A DNA stretch of 64,000 nt from positions 157,761,241-157,825,240 of the forward strand of contig OX422221.1 of NCBI GenBank assembly GCA_949130495.1, read 5' to 3'. The first letter of the stretch is position 1. Each line of letters starts with the position of its first letter. The stretch comes from Sambucus nigra (Eukaryota; Streptophyta; Magnoliopsida; Dipsacales; Adoxaceae). Below are positions 34,895 through 46,771 of the stretch, piece after piece. The notes below the pieces were generated by a model. It saw only the letters and a program-made list of their open reading frames with translations, searched no databases and was not told the DNA's origin. The position numbers and the translations under genes are program-made.

Positions 34895-35008
34895 CTGCCA
34901 ATTGGCAGGTCTTGAACCCTGCGCTATCGACATAGTGTCAAGGGTGACCTGTCGATAGGCACCCCCTGGGGTAGGCCGATCGGCACCCCCCTTTTTTCCC
35001 TATAAATA
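34895..35008 (+). promoter_or_regulatory. LTR core promoter: palindrome cluster then TATA box
   Basis: CTGCCAATTGGCAG (34895-34908) is a perfect 14-bp palindrome. Next come TGTCGATA (34950-34957) and CCGATCGG (34976-34983), then TATAAATA (35001-35008). Transcription would start roughly at 35030. The TATA box is a normal core promoter; the role of the palindromes is inference. Confidence 0.65.
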
Positions 35009-35526
35009 GGGGCCATGACCCCATTCCCAAAAAACGCAACAAACCCATCAGCATCACTAATCTCAATAACATTTTCTCGGAGTCAGCGAAGTTCCATATG
35101 AGAAGTTTCATTCAAGCCTAAATACCCATCCTTTTCACACCCAATTTGGAAAATATCCTTCTCTCTCATCAACATCCATCAACAATCAAAGTATTTCATC
35201 CAAGATCCAAGCTCAAGCTCCAAGGAAGGTCTAATTCCTTCTTCGCCTCTTTTAAATCTCTTGTTTTTACATAAATTACTTTAGATTCGTAATCTAGTTT
35301 CATTTTAGTTCATACATATTAACATCCATGCTTTTATTAGTATATTGCACATACTTTATTTTTCATAAAAAACCCAAAAACAAACAAAAGAGTGTTACAC
35401 CCGTAAATTTCGAACGTAATTATACACCACACTCTTTCCATAATCAAAAATTAATTTTCTACACGCACACACTTAATAAAATCCGTTAGAATCTATGGGA
35501 TAGACTCCGCCCCTATTCTACATTCG

Positions 35527-35585
35527 AACTACGTGGACTTTGATGCCTTTATAGGCTACGTAGGCGTCTCGGATTAAAATCCGAG
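35527..35585 (+). promoter_or_regulatory. U5 CTACGTGG...CTACGTAGGC motif and hairpin
   Basis: The sequence ACTACGTGGACTTTGATGCC is followed by GGCTACGTAGGC, then CTCGGATT-AA-AATCCGAG, an 8-bp stem with a 2-base loop (35568-35585). A related ACTACGTGGGCCTGAT and TTCGTAGGC pair occurs after pol (46189-46272). The function is unknown. Confidence 0.55.
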
Positions 35586-36219
35586 GCTCGAATCCAACTT
35601 TTCAATATTTCCAATTTCTCTTATTTTTTAGATTTCTCAAATCCCTTATTTTCATTATTATCATACATATACATATATCATGCTTGTTCGCGTCTCATCC
35701 CACATATATTATCATTTCCCAATAACGATTAATATCTCAATGAAGGCTTATATTCTATCTTCTACATTCATTACTATTTTGGGAATATTCCTATGGATAA
35801 CCGCACCCTATCTTTTCCATGGTATGGGTCAAACGATTCCAATCTCCATTATATCCATTATATAAACACATGCAAACACTTCATGGGGATAAAGAGAAAT
35901 ATTAACATTTGCCCATGAGAGACCGAAAGGGCGGGATGAGTGCCAAACACCTTCTCATTCCGTAACTTAACCCCCGGACCTTCGATCTATTGGTTTCGCA
36001 TGCATCAGTTTCTCTTTGATGCCGCTCTCTCAAAGTGGCAACATATTCTGTTTTAAAGCAAAATAGGGTGGCGACTCTATTTCTTCACATTCACCCCACA
36101 CCGACAACGACCGAAGCACCTTTTCTAAGAGAAGGGTGCGAGACCATGATGCAGTTCTTCCTCGAGGGATCCTCCTCCTTCCCCCCGGAATGAACTCCGC
36201 GCTGATCGGGATGGCCACA

Positions 36220-37608
36220 GTGGCGACTCTGGGGGGGACTATTTTTTTAGAGGGCTAGACTCTGTTTACATGGGTTTTTTTTTTTTTTTTGTATATTCTC
36301 CCTATTTGCACGTCCCCCTTATTATTCATATGTACCTCATGCTTATGCTACTATTGACTCACTTACAGAAGATTCTCCATGGACACTTCACACCATGTGC
36401 ACCTAGGATCACGTATCTCCACATTTTTCACACCACTTAGAAATCCATGCTTAGATCTCACTAGCACACACCTCCACTTGTATATATCCATGCTCACTTA
36501 TCACACACTCACTTGTAGATAATTACACATCACTAATCCATGCTTAATATACTATTGGTACTTGTACTTTGCTCCCTGTTTGGCATGATCAAGAAAAATA
36601 TACTCTCAGCATAAGATACTAATAAGAGAATCATGATGGTTATTGACCAAATTTTGTCCCGTAACTGGAGGGTTACTTCGTGATGGGCGCTGGTCCGGCA
36701 GGTTGCAGTTAGCCTAAACGATATGACTCCCACCTTCCATTGGCCAAATACCTTCGACGTATATCGAACGGTTCCCCCACATCGTACCGCTTGACCGAAG
36801 TCATGACAGGAGGTATATCACTAGGAACTCATTCACGTACGTCGAGTATATCGAATTCGCTCTCACATGTACCGTCCCCACGAGGTATATAGTGAGGTAA
36901 TTCACATACACTTAGGTATATCAAATGACTTGTCCACACGTACCAATTGCCCTGAAAAGAAAGACGTATATCGTGGAAGTCACACCAAAGGAGGGAACCC
37001 TTGCCAATTCACCCAACCAACTACATACCCGTATATAGGTGTCAAGCCTAGGACACACATGTTAGATTGTCGGTTTTGACTTGAAACTCTGTCAAAATTA
37101 CGGGTCGGCCTGCCGCCCAAATTTTTGCGCAATTTCAAAATGGGACCCTGCTCGTGAGCCTATTTACGAGTTCAACCATAGCTTTACATATGTTAGAAAC
37201 CCAACTTTTCCACGCTCGGGTCCCGTCCGACATTTTATTTTACATTTAAGAGAACTTAATACAAGTGGGAACCTAATAAACATAATAATCATGCTGAGGT
37301 TCGTCTCTAGTCTGTTCCTCTCCCCTTTTCTTAAAAAGCGTCCAAAAATGTTTTTCCTCTTTTATCAAAAATACCAAAAACATTTTCATTCTCACCTTTT
37401 CTAAAAAAATGTCAAAAAATTTCGTTTCCTTTTTTCCAAAAAATAACGAATTTCCCTTTTTTTTGAAAATAAATTCGAATTTTTCTCCTTCTCAGGTCGA
37501 TCACATACCCCTGGCCTGGCTCCCTATTGGCTTCGGTCTTCAGTTGAACCGCCTTAAAGTTCTGTCAGTCCCTTTACTTCCTCTGAGTTCGAGACTCACC
37601 CGCCTTCC
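36220..37608 (+). other. Primer site and long leader of the second Tat element
   Basis: The primer site TGGCGACTCTGG starts at 36221. No coding sequence is visible in the following 1.39 kb. Seven GTATAT(C/A)(G/A) words lie at 36759-37038, reported separately. T-rich and A-rich runs at 37320-37490 precede the gag ATG. Confidence 0.7.
36759..37038 (+). repeat. Seven spaced GTATATC/GTATATA words
   Basis: GTATATCG or close variants start at 36759, 36813, 36846, 36885, 36916, 36966 and 37031, usually preceded by C or G. Spacings are irregular, 31 to 65 bases, and sequence between the words is not repeated. Confidence 0.7.
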
Positions 37609-38121
37609 ATGGAGAATACAGATCAAGTGCCGATTGTACAGCCGAATTTATTGACGGCTCTGGCTCAGCTCATTGCCAAAATTGACAACCTTCAAACCGA
37701 GGTTCATAAGATGCAAAGAAATCGGGTTCCTGTCCCCGAAGATCCTGAGGTCATTTCCCCTCGCGCCATGGGTTCGCCTACACCCGAGCCTAACTGGGTT
37801 CCTGAAGAATACCATCATGCTCTACGGGCTCCTCCTACTAATTGGCCGCCACCAGCCCAACTTCCTATACCAAACCTTGCTCAAACCGAGGCTAATTTAC
37901 CTGTAACTGTTGATCCGAAAGAGTAAGAACTGAACGAGGTCAAGGAAGACCTCAATATGCTGACCAAGAAATTCGACCAGGTCAGAATCTCTGGGAACTA
38001 CATGGACTACACCCACATGTCTCCCTATCCTAAAGCCAGGTTACCAAAAAAATTCAAGATGCCCAATATCGAGAAGTTTGGAGGCAGCGAACCCCCGATC
38101 GTTCATCTCCGTAGCTATCAC

Positions 38122-39591
38122 CAGTGTTGTTAATATCGACTGATACACAATACGTATCGTACATATCGTCTCGGGTTAAAACCGCGCTGTATCGCTCAAA
38201 GTATTATTTTTAGCATGTATCAGCGATACGAAAATAAATATCATGCGACACATATGTGTCGTCTGATACATATGGATGCCCTTATTTTAGTCCAATGACG
38301 TTGTTATACAGAAGAAAGAAAGAAAAAAAAGGACTTTTTGTACGGGAAAATAAAAGAAGCGTAAGAGAACAAAAAGTGGTATGGACTCTAATTTTTGAAA
38401 AGAAAAAAAGGAGGACAAAGGGTTTAAACACTCACGTAAGGTGGAGAACCAACGCACCTAGGGTTTCCATTGCCGAGCAGGTTTGTAACATCTTTTATCT
38501 TCTAAAGCGCACGATTTTCTTCTTTATTCTGATCGTAACATCTTCTCTTCTAAATCAAAGCAATTTTTTAACCTTTTTAAGTGATCTGGACTGTCATCGG
38601 AGGCTTTTATATGCCAGACAGAGTTTCAAAGCCATAACTTTTATTTATTTGTTCGTTGTGGACATTGTAAGTGTGTAGACAATAATATATTATATATTTA
38701 TTGTCTCAGTGGTTATCCCACTATGGTATGTGTATGATTATTTAATATTGTCAAAGGCTCAGAGAACATTACTTCTCTATTGAAAACAGAGATGTGTAAA
38801 TGCTTGTTTATTTGTCCTTTATGGAGATTGTAAGTGTAGACAATAATATATTATATACTTTTTATCTTAGCGGTTATCCCACTATGGTATGTGTATGATT
38901 ATTTAATTATGTCAAAGGCTCGTAGCACACTACTTCTCTGTTGAAAACAGAGATGTGTAAATGCTTATTTATTTATTTATTTGTCATTTGTGAACATTGT
39001 AAGTGTAGACAATAATATATTAACATATAATATATTATATACTTATTGTCTTATTGGTTATCCCACTATTGTATGTATATGCTTATTTAATTTTGTCAGT
39101 GTCAAAGGCTTAGAGCACATTTATTTCTCTGTTGAAAACAGAGATGTGTAAATACTAAATGTTTATTTATTTGTCCTTACGGAACATTGTAAGTGTTATT
39201 AATAATATGTTAACATGTTACATATGTATTATTATTAATTTTTAACAACTTAATATATTGTGGTTATATACAAATTTCACTCTCTGTTTTTTTAAAATAC
39301 TAATTCAGAGATGCGAAGACAAAAAGATCCGGTGCATGATCATTGCACTAAATTTGATTATATTTTGGATTGGTTGATGCTTTAGGCATTATATATCACT
39401 TAATATTGCATATATTTTTGTTAAGTTGGCCTTTATATTATTTTTAGACACCACACACATATATATCAATGTATATTATATTATTTACATATTTATTAAA
39501 AATCAATGAGTATCTTACGATAGGATACACGATACGATACACGTTTTTTTAGAAAATGATGCGGCCCGGATACGCATTTTGACAACCTTAA
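38122..39591. mobile_element. Non-autonomous hAT-like element (1470 bp) in gag
   Basis: The left end is CAGTGTTGTTAATATCG; the right end, as complement, is TTAAGGTTGTCAAAATG. They are imperfect inverted repeats. The flanks GCTATCAC (38114-38121) and ACTATCAC (39591-39598) match at 7 of 8 bases, as expected for an aged hAT duplication. Subterminal regions carry GATACGATAC/GTATCGTA words on both sides. No transposase is seen. The centre is a tandem array (38660-39210). Confidence 0.75.
38660..39210. repeat. Tandem array of about four 163-190 bp units inside the hAT
   Basis: Units start with ATTGTAAGTG at 38664, 38827, 38996 and 39186. They share GACAATAATATATTA, GGTTATCCCACTAT, GTCAAAGGCT and GAAAACAGAGATGTGTAAAT. 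Length differences come from short AT insertions. Confidence 0.9.
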
Positions 39592-40471
39592 CTATCACTG
39601 AGCCATGACTCTTCTAGGGGATTCTAGAGAAATAATGGCTCAAATGTTCCAGCAGACTTTGAAAGATAGCGCCCTCCGTTGGTTCCCATCCCTTGAAGAA
39701 TCCAGAATCCGCAGTTGGGAGGAAGTTGCCCGTGAGTTCATGTCACATCACAAGTACAACGAGGAGCTAGAGGTTACCCGCCATGACTTAGATCTACTTA
39801 AACAGAATCCTGGGGAATCAGTCGGCAACTTCATAACAATATGGAGAGAAAAAACAGCTACCATGACCAATCGGCCTTTCGAGAAATAACAAGTCAGCAT
39901 TGTGAAGAAGAATTTCCTACCTCATGTCCAAGCAACCGTGGGAGGATAATATTACCCTCACTTTCGAGCCCTCCGAGAAGCAGGAGTAGAAATCGAAGAA
40001 GGTCTTGTCAAGACAAAGGTTGAACCGAAGAAAATTTCTGGACAGTTTGCTCTTAGAAAGTCTGAAAATCCTGCTAGTACCACATTGTTTATTATCAACA
40101 AAATCTATCAGCCTGCCGCTTTATGGGCACCAAAAAGTCTCCCAAACCCAATCTGAAAGAAATATATCGAGCTTCATGCTCCTCTCTCCAAAGTCTACCA
40201 GGCTCTCTTAAATCGAAACCTGATAAAACCTTTGGACCCTCATCCATTACCAATTCCACTTTCGAAGAATTTCAAACTTGATGCCCATTGTGACTATCAC
40301 CAAACTGCTGGCCGTACCACCGACCAATATTTCCATCTTCGAAACACAATCCTAAGCCGTATCATCACCCCACCAGCTAACCCTAAACCAAACACTACCC
40401 ATAATCCACTTCCAAATCATAAAAACGCCATCTTCCTAGAAGAAGACTCAGAACTCGACCCATATACCTAA

Positions 40472-41505
40472 ATCATGCCAAATAAATCACTAGTCATACC
40501 CATATACTCTCCTAAACCTCTCTAAACATGCCCGTAATTCCTCTTACACCCTACCAACATTACCGATCAAACCTTATCACTCCTCACCAGAGCATGCATG
40601 GCTGTCCGTACCCGTTCTAGAGGTAAAGATATGGAATTATTAGAAGTGTTGAACCAACTCCTAGAGTTCGGGATGAAATTGCCCTCCCAGATGACCATTG
40701 ACTACCAGGTATTCAATGGGTTATTCTTAAAAGCTTGAAAATGGGCTCGAGAGTCAGACAATTAGGTAGTGCCAGCCAACGAAGTCTGTCTAGATGACCT
40801 GGTCTAGATTATGGCAGATTTGTTTTGACAGACTAGTGATATTTGTAGTATATCCGAGCTGCTTAACGCTTTGAAATTACAAGGGCACCTGGTCCCCTCA
40901 GTCATACATTTCCCTATCGAATGGGAGGAATTATACGAAGAGGCCATAGAAGTTGTAGAGTGTATTGACTTTGCATGGAAAGACAATATCGTTGCCACCG
41001 GATGGGGGGACGATTTTGAAGACTTAGATGAAGAGCCAGATTCTAGAAAGACTAGTCTGATAGCCAACCTATGCAGAGTGATGTCATTCGAGGAGCTTCT
41101 AGGAGTGACCAACCAAGAAGATGAGCATCCCAATATCGTTGAAGAAACACCACATGACCAGGTCGGGGAGACATTACCAGAATTCAAACTTACAACCATC
41201 ATCAAGCGATAAAAGGGAGAGGTGTTGAGAATATCTCTATGATAGAAATAACTCTTGAAGAAAGTAAGGTCCTTGACCAACTGAAGAAGACTCGAGCTAA
41301 CATCACTCTATGGGTACTTTTCATGTCTTCCCAACTACACCGAAATGCCCTAATCAAGTTACTCACAAGACCCACAGTTCCTCCCTCAACCACACCAGAA
41401 GAAGTAGTGAACCTAGTTGGATCCCTGACCTCTACTCGAATGTTCTCCTTCTCTGAAGAGTAAATCCTTAACCATAATTATGCTCTTAATATCTCTGTCG
41501 AAGTC
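40472..41505 (+). pseudogene. Tat gag-protease linker, degraded
   Basis: Fragments such as LLNALKLQGHLVPSVIHFPI (40862-40920) and a frame with NLVGSLTSTRMFSFSEE (41412-41463) lie where Tat elements have the region between gag and protease. Domain boundaries cannot be defined by eye. Many stops. Confidence 0.5.
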
Positions 41506-42072
41506 ATGGGAAAAACAACCCCCTCTCTTGTCGACAACGGATTAGCTCTGAATGTGTGCCCACTAAGAACTCTAAACTTCCTAGGATTGAAAGTGAACGA
41601 CCTTGCTCCAACCTCTAATGCCGTGCGTACCTATGACAACACTCGCAGAGAAGTAATGGGATCTATAAAGCTTGAAATAGGAGTTGAATCTATAAATCAT
41701 GTTGTTGAATTCCAAGTTATAGACATCCTAACTTGTTTTAATCTGCTGCTCGGATGATTATGGCTCCACAGCATCAAAAGGGTGTCTTCTTCCCTTCACC
41801 AAAAATTGAAGTTCTTTGCCATTGGACAAGTTATCACCATCTTGGGAGATAGTGACAACATCGAGAATGCAAACACCAGTAATCTGTTACTCGAGATACA
41901 ACACGGGGGGAACGATTTGCTACTATTAGGATTTCAGGTTGAACCACTCCTACTCCCAGTAGGGGATGACTTCAAAGACAGGGATTTTCCAGAATATGAT
42001 CCTCATGGAAATGTCAATGTAATCCAAATATTTAAGAATGTACACTTTATGCCCGGACTAGGGCTAGGGTAA
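41506..42072 (+). pseudogene. Tat protease pseudogene
   Basis: From 41506 the frame reads MGKTTPSLVDNGLALNVCPL, with the Tat-type DNG active-site motif. It continues YDNTRREVMGSIKLEIG and FQVIDILTCFNLLLG, then a stop at 41755-41757. The next frame (SSLHQKLKF, 41785) is the usual continuation. It would have cleaved the polyprotein. Confidence 0.85.
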
Positions 42073-42900
42073 AGACAACAAGGAATAATTGAACCTATTG
42101 TGTTGAATGAGGCCTTTTATCCCTGTGGCTTGGGCTATCAACCATCAAAAGAAGACCTTAGATTGATCTGTCAGCCTCGGCTGAAGAGAAAGTTAAAATA
42201 GGCCAGGATTATCGCGAGAGATTCCCTAAACGAAAGATTCATCAAAGAGGGTGAAGATTTCCCCTTCTGCGGCTTCCATAAGACTTGGTATGACCCTGTA
42301 GACAAGAGGATGAAACCAGGAATGGAGATATTTTTTCAAGACAAGTACCTGGGGGTTGAGAGTTCCTAATACTATGTATAACCACTTACTGAAGAGATCG
42401 TACCTGATACCAGAAATTCTGAGGATAGTGAGTTCGATGATTCTTTTAACCTGCAGATATTGGGGCTGGCACTTTACAAGATCCACTCAAGGACTACATC
42501 AGCTGATCCATCCTTCCTTATTGAAGATGATGACATAACTCTTCTCAACTGGCATGCTGCACCTATGCCACTTGCTGATATTCAACCTAACCCCGTGTTT
42601 ATCCTCTTTGCCTTTAGTTGTTTCCTCTCACTCTGATGTAATCGAGACCTCCTTTGATGAGGTTCTCAATGTTGTTTTTCTTATCAGTGAAATAAATGAA
42701 GATTTTGAGTATCTTGCTGTGCCTTACATTAATTGTCTTGATTCTAATTAAACTCTTGATAATGATGACTTTGCAAATGATCAATTCTTAACTGATCTAA
42801 ATAAGGTTAATAATAAATAACATGACCGCATTCAAGTTAATGAAGATGAAACTATTGTTATTAATCTCAGTTTTAGTAGACAAATGCACGAGATTAGGAT
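42073..42900 (+). pseudogene. Tat protease-RT linker, degraded
   Basis: No conserved domain is identified. Short frames with several stops fill the gap between protease and RT in the expected place. Confidence 0.5.
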
Positions 42901-43870
42901 AGGGGCTACCTTTAATGAGCACGAGCGCACGTAACTCAAAGAGCTACTGAAGGAAGTCGTGGATGTCTTTGCTTGGTCCTGGGACGATATGCCCGATATT
43001 AACCGTGAGATAGTACAACATGAGATTCTAACTTTCCCGAAATGTAAACCAGTCAAACAGAAGTTGCGAAAGCTCCACACCGAATGGTCACTCAAAGTAA
43101 AAGAAGAAATAGTCAAGCAATTGATCGTAGGCTTCATTCGAGTAATTGAATATCCTACATGGCTAGCTAATGTCGTAACTGTATCGAAATTAGGAGGAAA
43201 GGTTCGCACGTGTGTCGACTACCGTGACTTAAATAAGGCCTCTCCGAAGGATGATTATCCACTACCCAACATTGATATGATTGTGGACAATATAACCAGT
43301 CACGCTCTCAAGACATTCGTTGACGGGTTTACCGGATATAACCATATCAAGATGCACCCTAATCATCAAGAGAAAACTGCATTCATCACCCCTTGGGGAA
43401 CCTTTTGCTGCATTGTCATGCTATTTGGTCTCAAGAACGCAGGGGCTACCTACCAAGGGGATGCCACAACCATTATGCATGATCTGATACATAAGGAGTG
43501 GAGGTCTATATAGATGACATGATTATCAAGTCGATGACTAGAGAAGGTAATATTCGCGCTCTTCGAAATTCTTTGAACGACTGCGACTGTACCAAATACG
43601 GCTTAACCCATATAAATATGTCTTCGACGTTACCAAAGGGAAACTCTTGGGATTCATGGTCAGTGAGAAAGGGATAGAAGCAGATCCTGCCAAGTTGAAA
43701 GCCGTACTTGAGATGCTACCTCCTGAATGGAGACAGAAGTCCGAGGACTTTGGGAAATTATAATACATTAGTCGATTCATCAACCAATTGACGTCCATCT
43801 GTGAACCCATCTTCAAACTTCTCTGAAAAAATTCAACCAAGGTCTGGAACGAAGCTTATCAAGAAGCCTT
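42901..43870 (+). pseudogene. Tat reverse transcriptase pseudogene
   Basis: The frame 42959-43513 contains MDVFAWSWDDMPDI, then VRTCVDYRDLNKASPKDDYP and LPNIDMIVDN, followed by FVDGFTGYNHIKMHP and TAFITPWGTFCC. This is the fingers-palm part of Tat RT. Immediately after, in another frame (43499-43545), comes EVYIDDMIIKSMTRE with the YIDD catalytic motif. LLGFMVSEKGIEADPAKLKA (43645-43705) continues the thumb. The catalytic motif is preserved but sits after a frameshift. Confidence 0.88.
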
Positions 43871-44290
43871 AAACTGAATTAAGCAATTCCTAACCCGACC
43901 TCCGGTGCTCATGCCACCGCAGCCTGGTCTTCCCTTACTCCTATACCTAACTGTGACCGATACTACAGTCGGGGATCTGCTAGCTCAATACCTTGAAAAC
44001 ACTCGTAAAGAAAAAGCCACCTACTATGTAAGTCAGAAATTATTCAGTTACGAGGTTAACTACACTGCCTTGGAAAAGGCATGTGTCGCTCTTGGCTGGG
44101 TTACTCAAAAGTTATGGCACTACGTGCTCGCCTTACCCATCAGACTCGTATCCTGAATGGATCCCATTAAGTACCTACTCAATAAGCCCACCCTATTCAG
44201 CTGAATAGCCCATTGGTTAATGCTTCTAGTCGAGTTTGATATTACCTATGTCACACAGAAAGCCATGAAAGGAAGAGGCATCTCTGACTA
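43871..44290 (+). pseudogene. First RNase H (Ty3-type) pseudogene of the Tat element
   Basis: The frame 43905-44156 reads LPLLLYLTVTDTTVGDLLAQ, KATYYVSQKLFSYEVNYTAL and EKACVALGWVTQKLWHYVL. After a stop it goes on as MDPIKYLLNKPTLFS and FDITYVTQKAMKGR. This is the degenerate RNase H retained in Tat elements between RT and the second RNase H. Confidence 0.8.
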
Positions 44291-44378
44291 CCTTGCTGAC
44301 TACACTATGGATGTCTAGATTTTTGAATTCCCAGATGAGAATATCCTTTGCGCCTCCCAAGAAGATCTTCGATGGTAA

Positions 44379-44870
44379 ATGTTCTTTGATGGCGCTGCCA
44401 ACAAAAAAAGATATGGCATTGGAATTCTCCTAATTACCCCTGTTGACTCCCACACTCCCATTGCCATCAAATTGGATTTCCCCTGCACTAACAACATTAC
44501 TGAATATGAGGCATGCATAGTAAGCCTCAAATTTGCCCTCAAGAAAGGAATTGGATACCTCGATGTCTACGGTAATTCAAACCTCATCATCGGTCAAGTA
44601 CTCAGGAAATGGAAAGTCAAGGATGAGAAACTCTTACCCTTCCACGCCCAGCTTGAAGAACTAGTTTCCCAATTCCAAGAAATCACGTTCCACTACCTGA
44701 CCCGAGCAAAGAATAACCTGGTTGACGCCCTTGCCACCTTAGCCTCCATGATTAACATGCCCGAAGGAATAACCATAGTCCCCTTTCTTATCCAGAAACA
44801 AGACAAACCAACCCACTGCTACCGCATCGAGCTTTGTACGGAGGAAGAGCCTAAAATAGCCGACTACTAG
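44379..44870 (+). pseudogene. Second RNase H (archaeal-like) of the Tat element
   Basis: The 163-codon frame starts MFFDGAANKKRYGIGILLIT and continues DFPCTNNITEYEACIVSL and YGNSNLIIGQVLRKW, then RAKNNLVDALATLASM. The acidic residues of an RNase H (FFDGA; TEYEA; YGNSN, usually GDS; NLVDALA) can be placed. The third acidic position is Asn instead of Asp. This extra RNase H is typical of Tat-lineage elements and is not present in chromoviruses. The domain itself is uninterrupted, but stops flank it on both sides. Confidence 0.87.
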
Positions 44871-46110
44871 TACTATAATATTTGGCGCCTCCTCAAACAC
44901 GATAAGTATCCCCAAAGAGCTGATAAGAAAGACCGACTAACTCTCTGAAGACTATCCACCCAGTACATTGTCTGTGATAAATCACTATTTAAGAGAAACT
45001 TCGATGGAACCCATTTATAATGGATCGCAGGGGTTGACATTGAAGAAATGATGTAGAAAATCCACAGCGGGGAATATGGACCCCACATGAACGACCATAT
45101 GCTCGCCAAGAATATTATTCAATAGGGGTACTACTGGACCACCATGGTTCAGGACTGCACATCCTACGTTCGACTCAAATGCCAACAATTCTCCAATCTA
45201 CAGCATCTGCCTTCGCGAGAATTGAACAACATGACTTCTCCCAGGTCGTTCTCCACATGGGTCATCGACATCATAGGGAAAGTTACACCGAAGGCATCCA
45301 ATGGGCATGATTTCATCCTAGTCCCTATTGACTACTTCACCAAATGGGTCGAAGTCGAGTCATACACAGTTCTGAATGCCAAGAAAGTGGCCAAATTCAT
45401 AAAAAAACATCATCTGCAGATATATGGTCCCACACAAGCTGGTATCAGACAATGGGCTACATTTAGAGACGGAGGTTACAGAAGTGGTCGAAGAGTATGG
45501 GATTCAAAAACATAAATCCTCTCCATACTGACCTCAAACCAACGGAGCAGTCGAAGCGACCAATAAGAATTTCAAAGTCATCATCAGCAAAATGATCGAG
45601 AGTTGTCGTGATTGGGTCGACAGGATCCCTTACGCCCTCCGGGGATACCGCACTTCAGTCCTAACATCTACTGGGGATACCCCTTACTCTCTAGTCTACG
45701 ACATGGAAGCAGTCCTAACCGTGGAGCTAGAAATACCCTCGCTGTGCATCATGCTTGAAAGCAAGGTAAGAGAAGAAGACTAGTGCCAAAGTCGTCTTGA
45801 CGAGCTGTCCCTCTTAGATAAAATGAGATTAAAATCTCTCTATCACATAAAAGGGTACTATCGTCGTATAGCACGATCATTCAATAAGAGAGTTAAGGAA
45901 CACGGTGTCCGAGAGGGGGACTTAGCCCTGAAAGAAATAGTAGAACCTATCTGGGACCCTAAAGGGAAATTTAAGCCTAATTGGAGTGGCCCCTAAATTG
46001 TGAAGAAGATCCCGTCGGGAGGTGCCTCTGTGATCACCGACCTCAATGAAGAAGAAATGGAGCGTCCAGTCAACCTGAACCGTCTCAAGAAATTCTACCC
46101 CTAGTCCGAA
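44871..46110 (+). pseudogene. Tat integrase pseudogene
   Basis: The zinc-binding part appears as HMNDHMLAKNII and CTSYVRLKCQQF (45085-45200). The core follows with STWVIDIIGKVTPKASNGHD and PIDYFTKWVEVESY (45255-45365). The second aspartate region is scrambled (45440-45510). GAVEATNKN near 45550 carries the glutamate region. Then come DWVDRIPYALRGYRTS, TGDTPYSLVYDMEAVL and a C-terminal part ending RPVNLNRLKKFYP at 46101. Several frame changes separate these blocks. Confidence 0.85.
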
Positions 46111-46699
46111 ATCTCGGTGCGCTACGACTCTTCTCATCTCCCTTTTATTCTATTCTAAAAAAAACTCTATTCCTTTCCCCCTACCAAGAACTACGTGGGC
46201 CTGATCTTTTAAAAATATTTAAAAAAAAATGAATTTCAAAATTTTTCAAAACTCTCAGAGGTTCGTAGGCAGCTCGTTCGCTTCGTATGAGCGCGGTCCC
46301 CTTCTTTCTCACAAAATGCTATTTTTTTCTTATCCCTGAGAACGACAGTTCATTTAACATATACATGAATAAAAGGATTATGTATGCCTTAACGATTAGT
46401 ATAGATAAATCAAAATGCAAAAAGTCATCAAAAGGCACAACTAGATGATCAGAAACTTATTTATTTCATTATCTGAAATTTTCGTACGATTACATCGGCG
46501 TAAAGAATCAAACGACTTCCCTTGCCAACACTACACCTACTTACCCCCCAAGATAATAACAAGCCCCCACTATTACTGAAACTCACCCTCCAATTATTCC
46601 CACAAAACACAAAACCACACCTATTAGAAGAAGCTTCATAAAGCCCTACCCGTAGCTGCCAGAGGAACCAACACCATCATCACCCGCATCCTGGACTCC
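46111..46699 (+). other. Spacer after Tat pol, with ACTACGTGG...CGTAGGC motif
   Basis: No gene is seen. ACTACGTGGGCCTGATC at 46189 and GTTCGTAGGCAGCTCG at 46261 echo the motif pair of the LTR U5 (35527-35568). Confidence 0.6.
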
Positions 46700-46771
46700 T
46701 CAAACCTTCCCTGCCTGAACGGAGTATCGCAGACGCTCCATAGAGCGATAAGTTTGAACCAGCTTGGGGTA
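46700..46771 (-). pseudogene. 3' end of the antisense DUF7745-like pseudogene
   Basis: On the minus strand the frame that ends at the solo LTR with MVYP continues here as KLVQTYRSMERLRYSVQAGK and a TGA at 46700-46702. The solo LTR (46772-50587) and one GGGTA copy separate the two parts. Confidence 0.65.

Larger units (their letters stand above)
33954..36219 (+). repeat. 5' LTR of the second Tat element
   Basis: The LTR is 2266 bp, from TGTAGACACC to GATGGCCACA. It contains a degenerate tandem array (34050-34860), a palindrome cluster (34895-34983), the TATA box at 35001 and a U5 hairpin (35568-35585). The primer site follows at 36221. Confidence 0.85.
37609..40471 (+). pseudogene. Tat gag pseudogene, split by a hAT element
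   Basis: The frame begins MENTDQVPIVQPNLLTALAQ at 37609 and includes a short coiled-coil-like stretch (LIAKIDNLQTEVHKMQ). After a TAA it continues KARLPKKFKMPNIEKFGG to HLRSYH at 38120, where the hAT interrupts. It resumes at 39592 with MAQMFQQTLKDSALRWF, then SWEEVAREFMSHHKY and LKQNPGESVGNF, the Tat capsid core. The last part has CDYHQTAGRTTDQYFHL (40290-40345), a degenerate zinc-knuckle region. Gag would package the RNA. At least five stops or frame changes make it non-functional. Confidence 0.85.
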
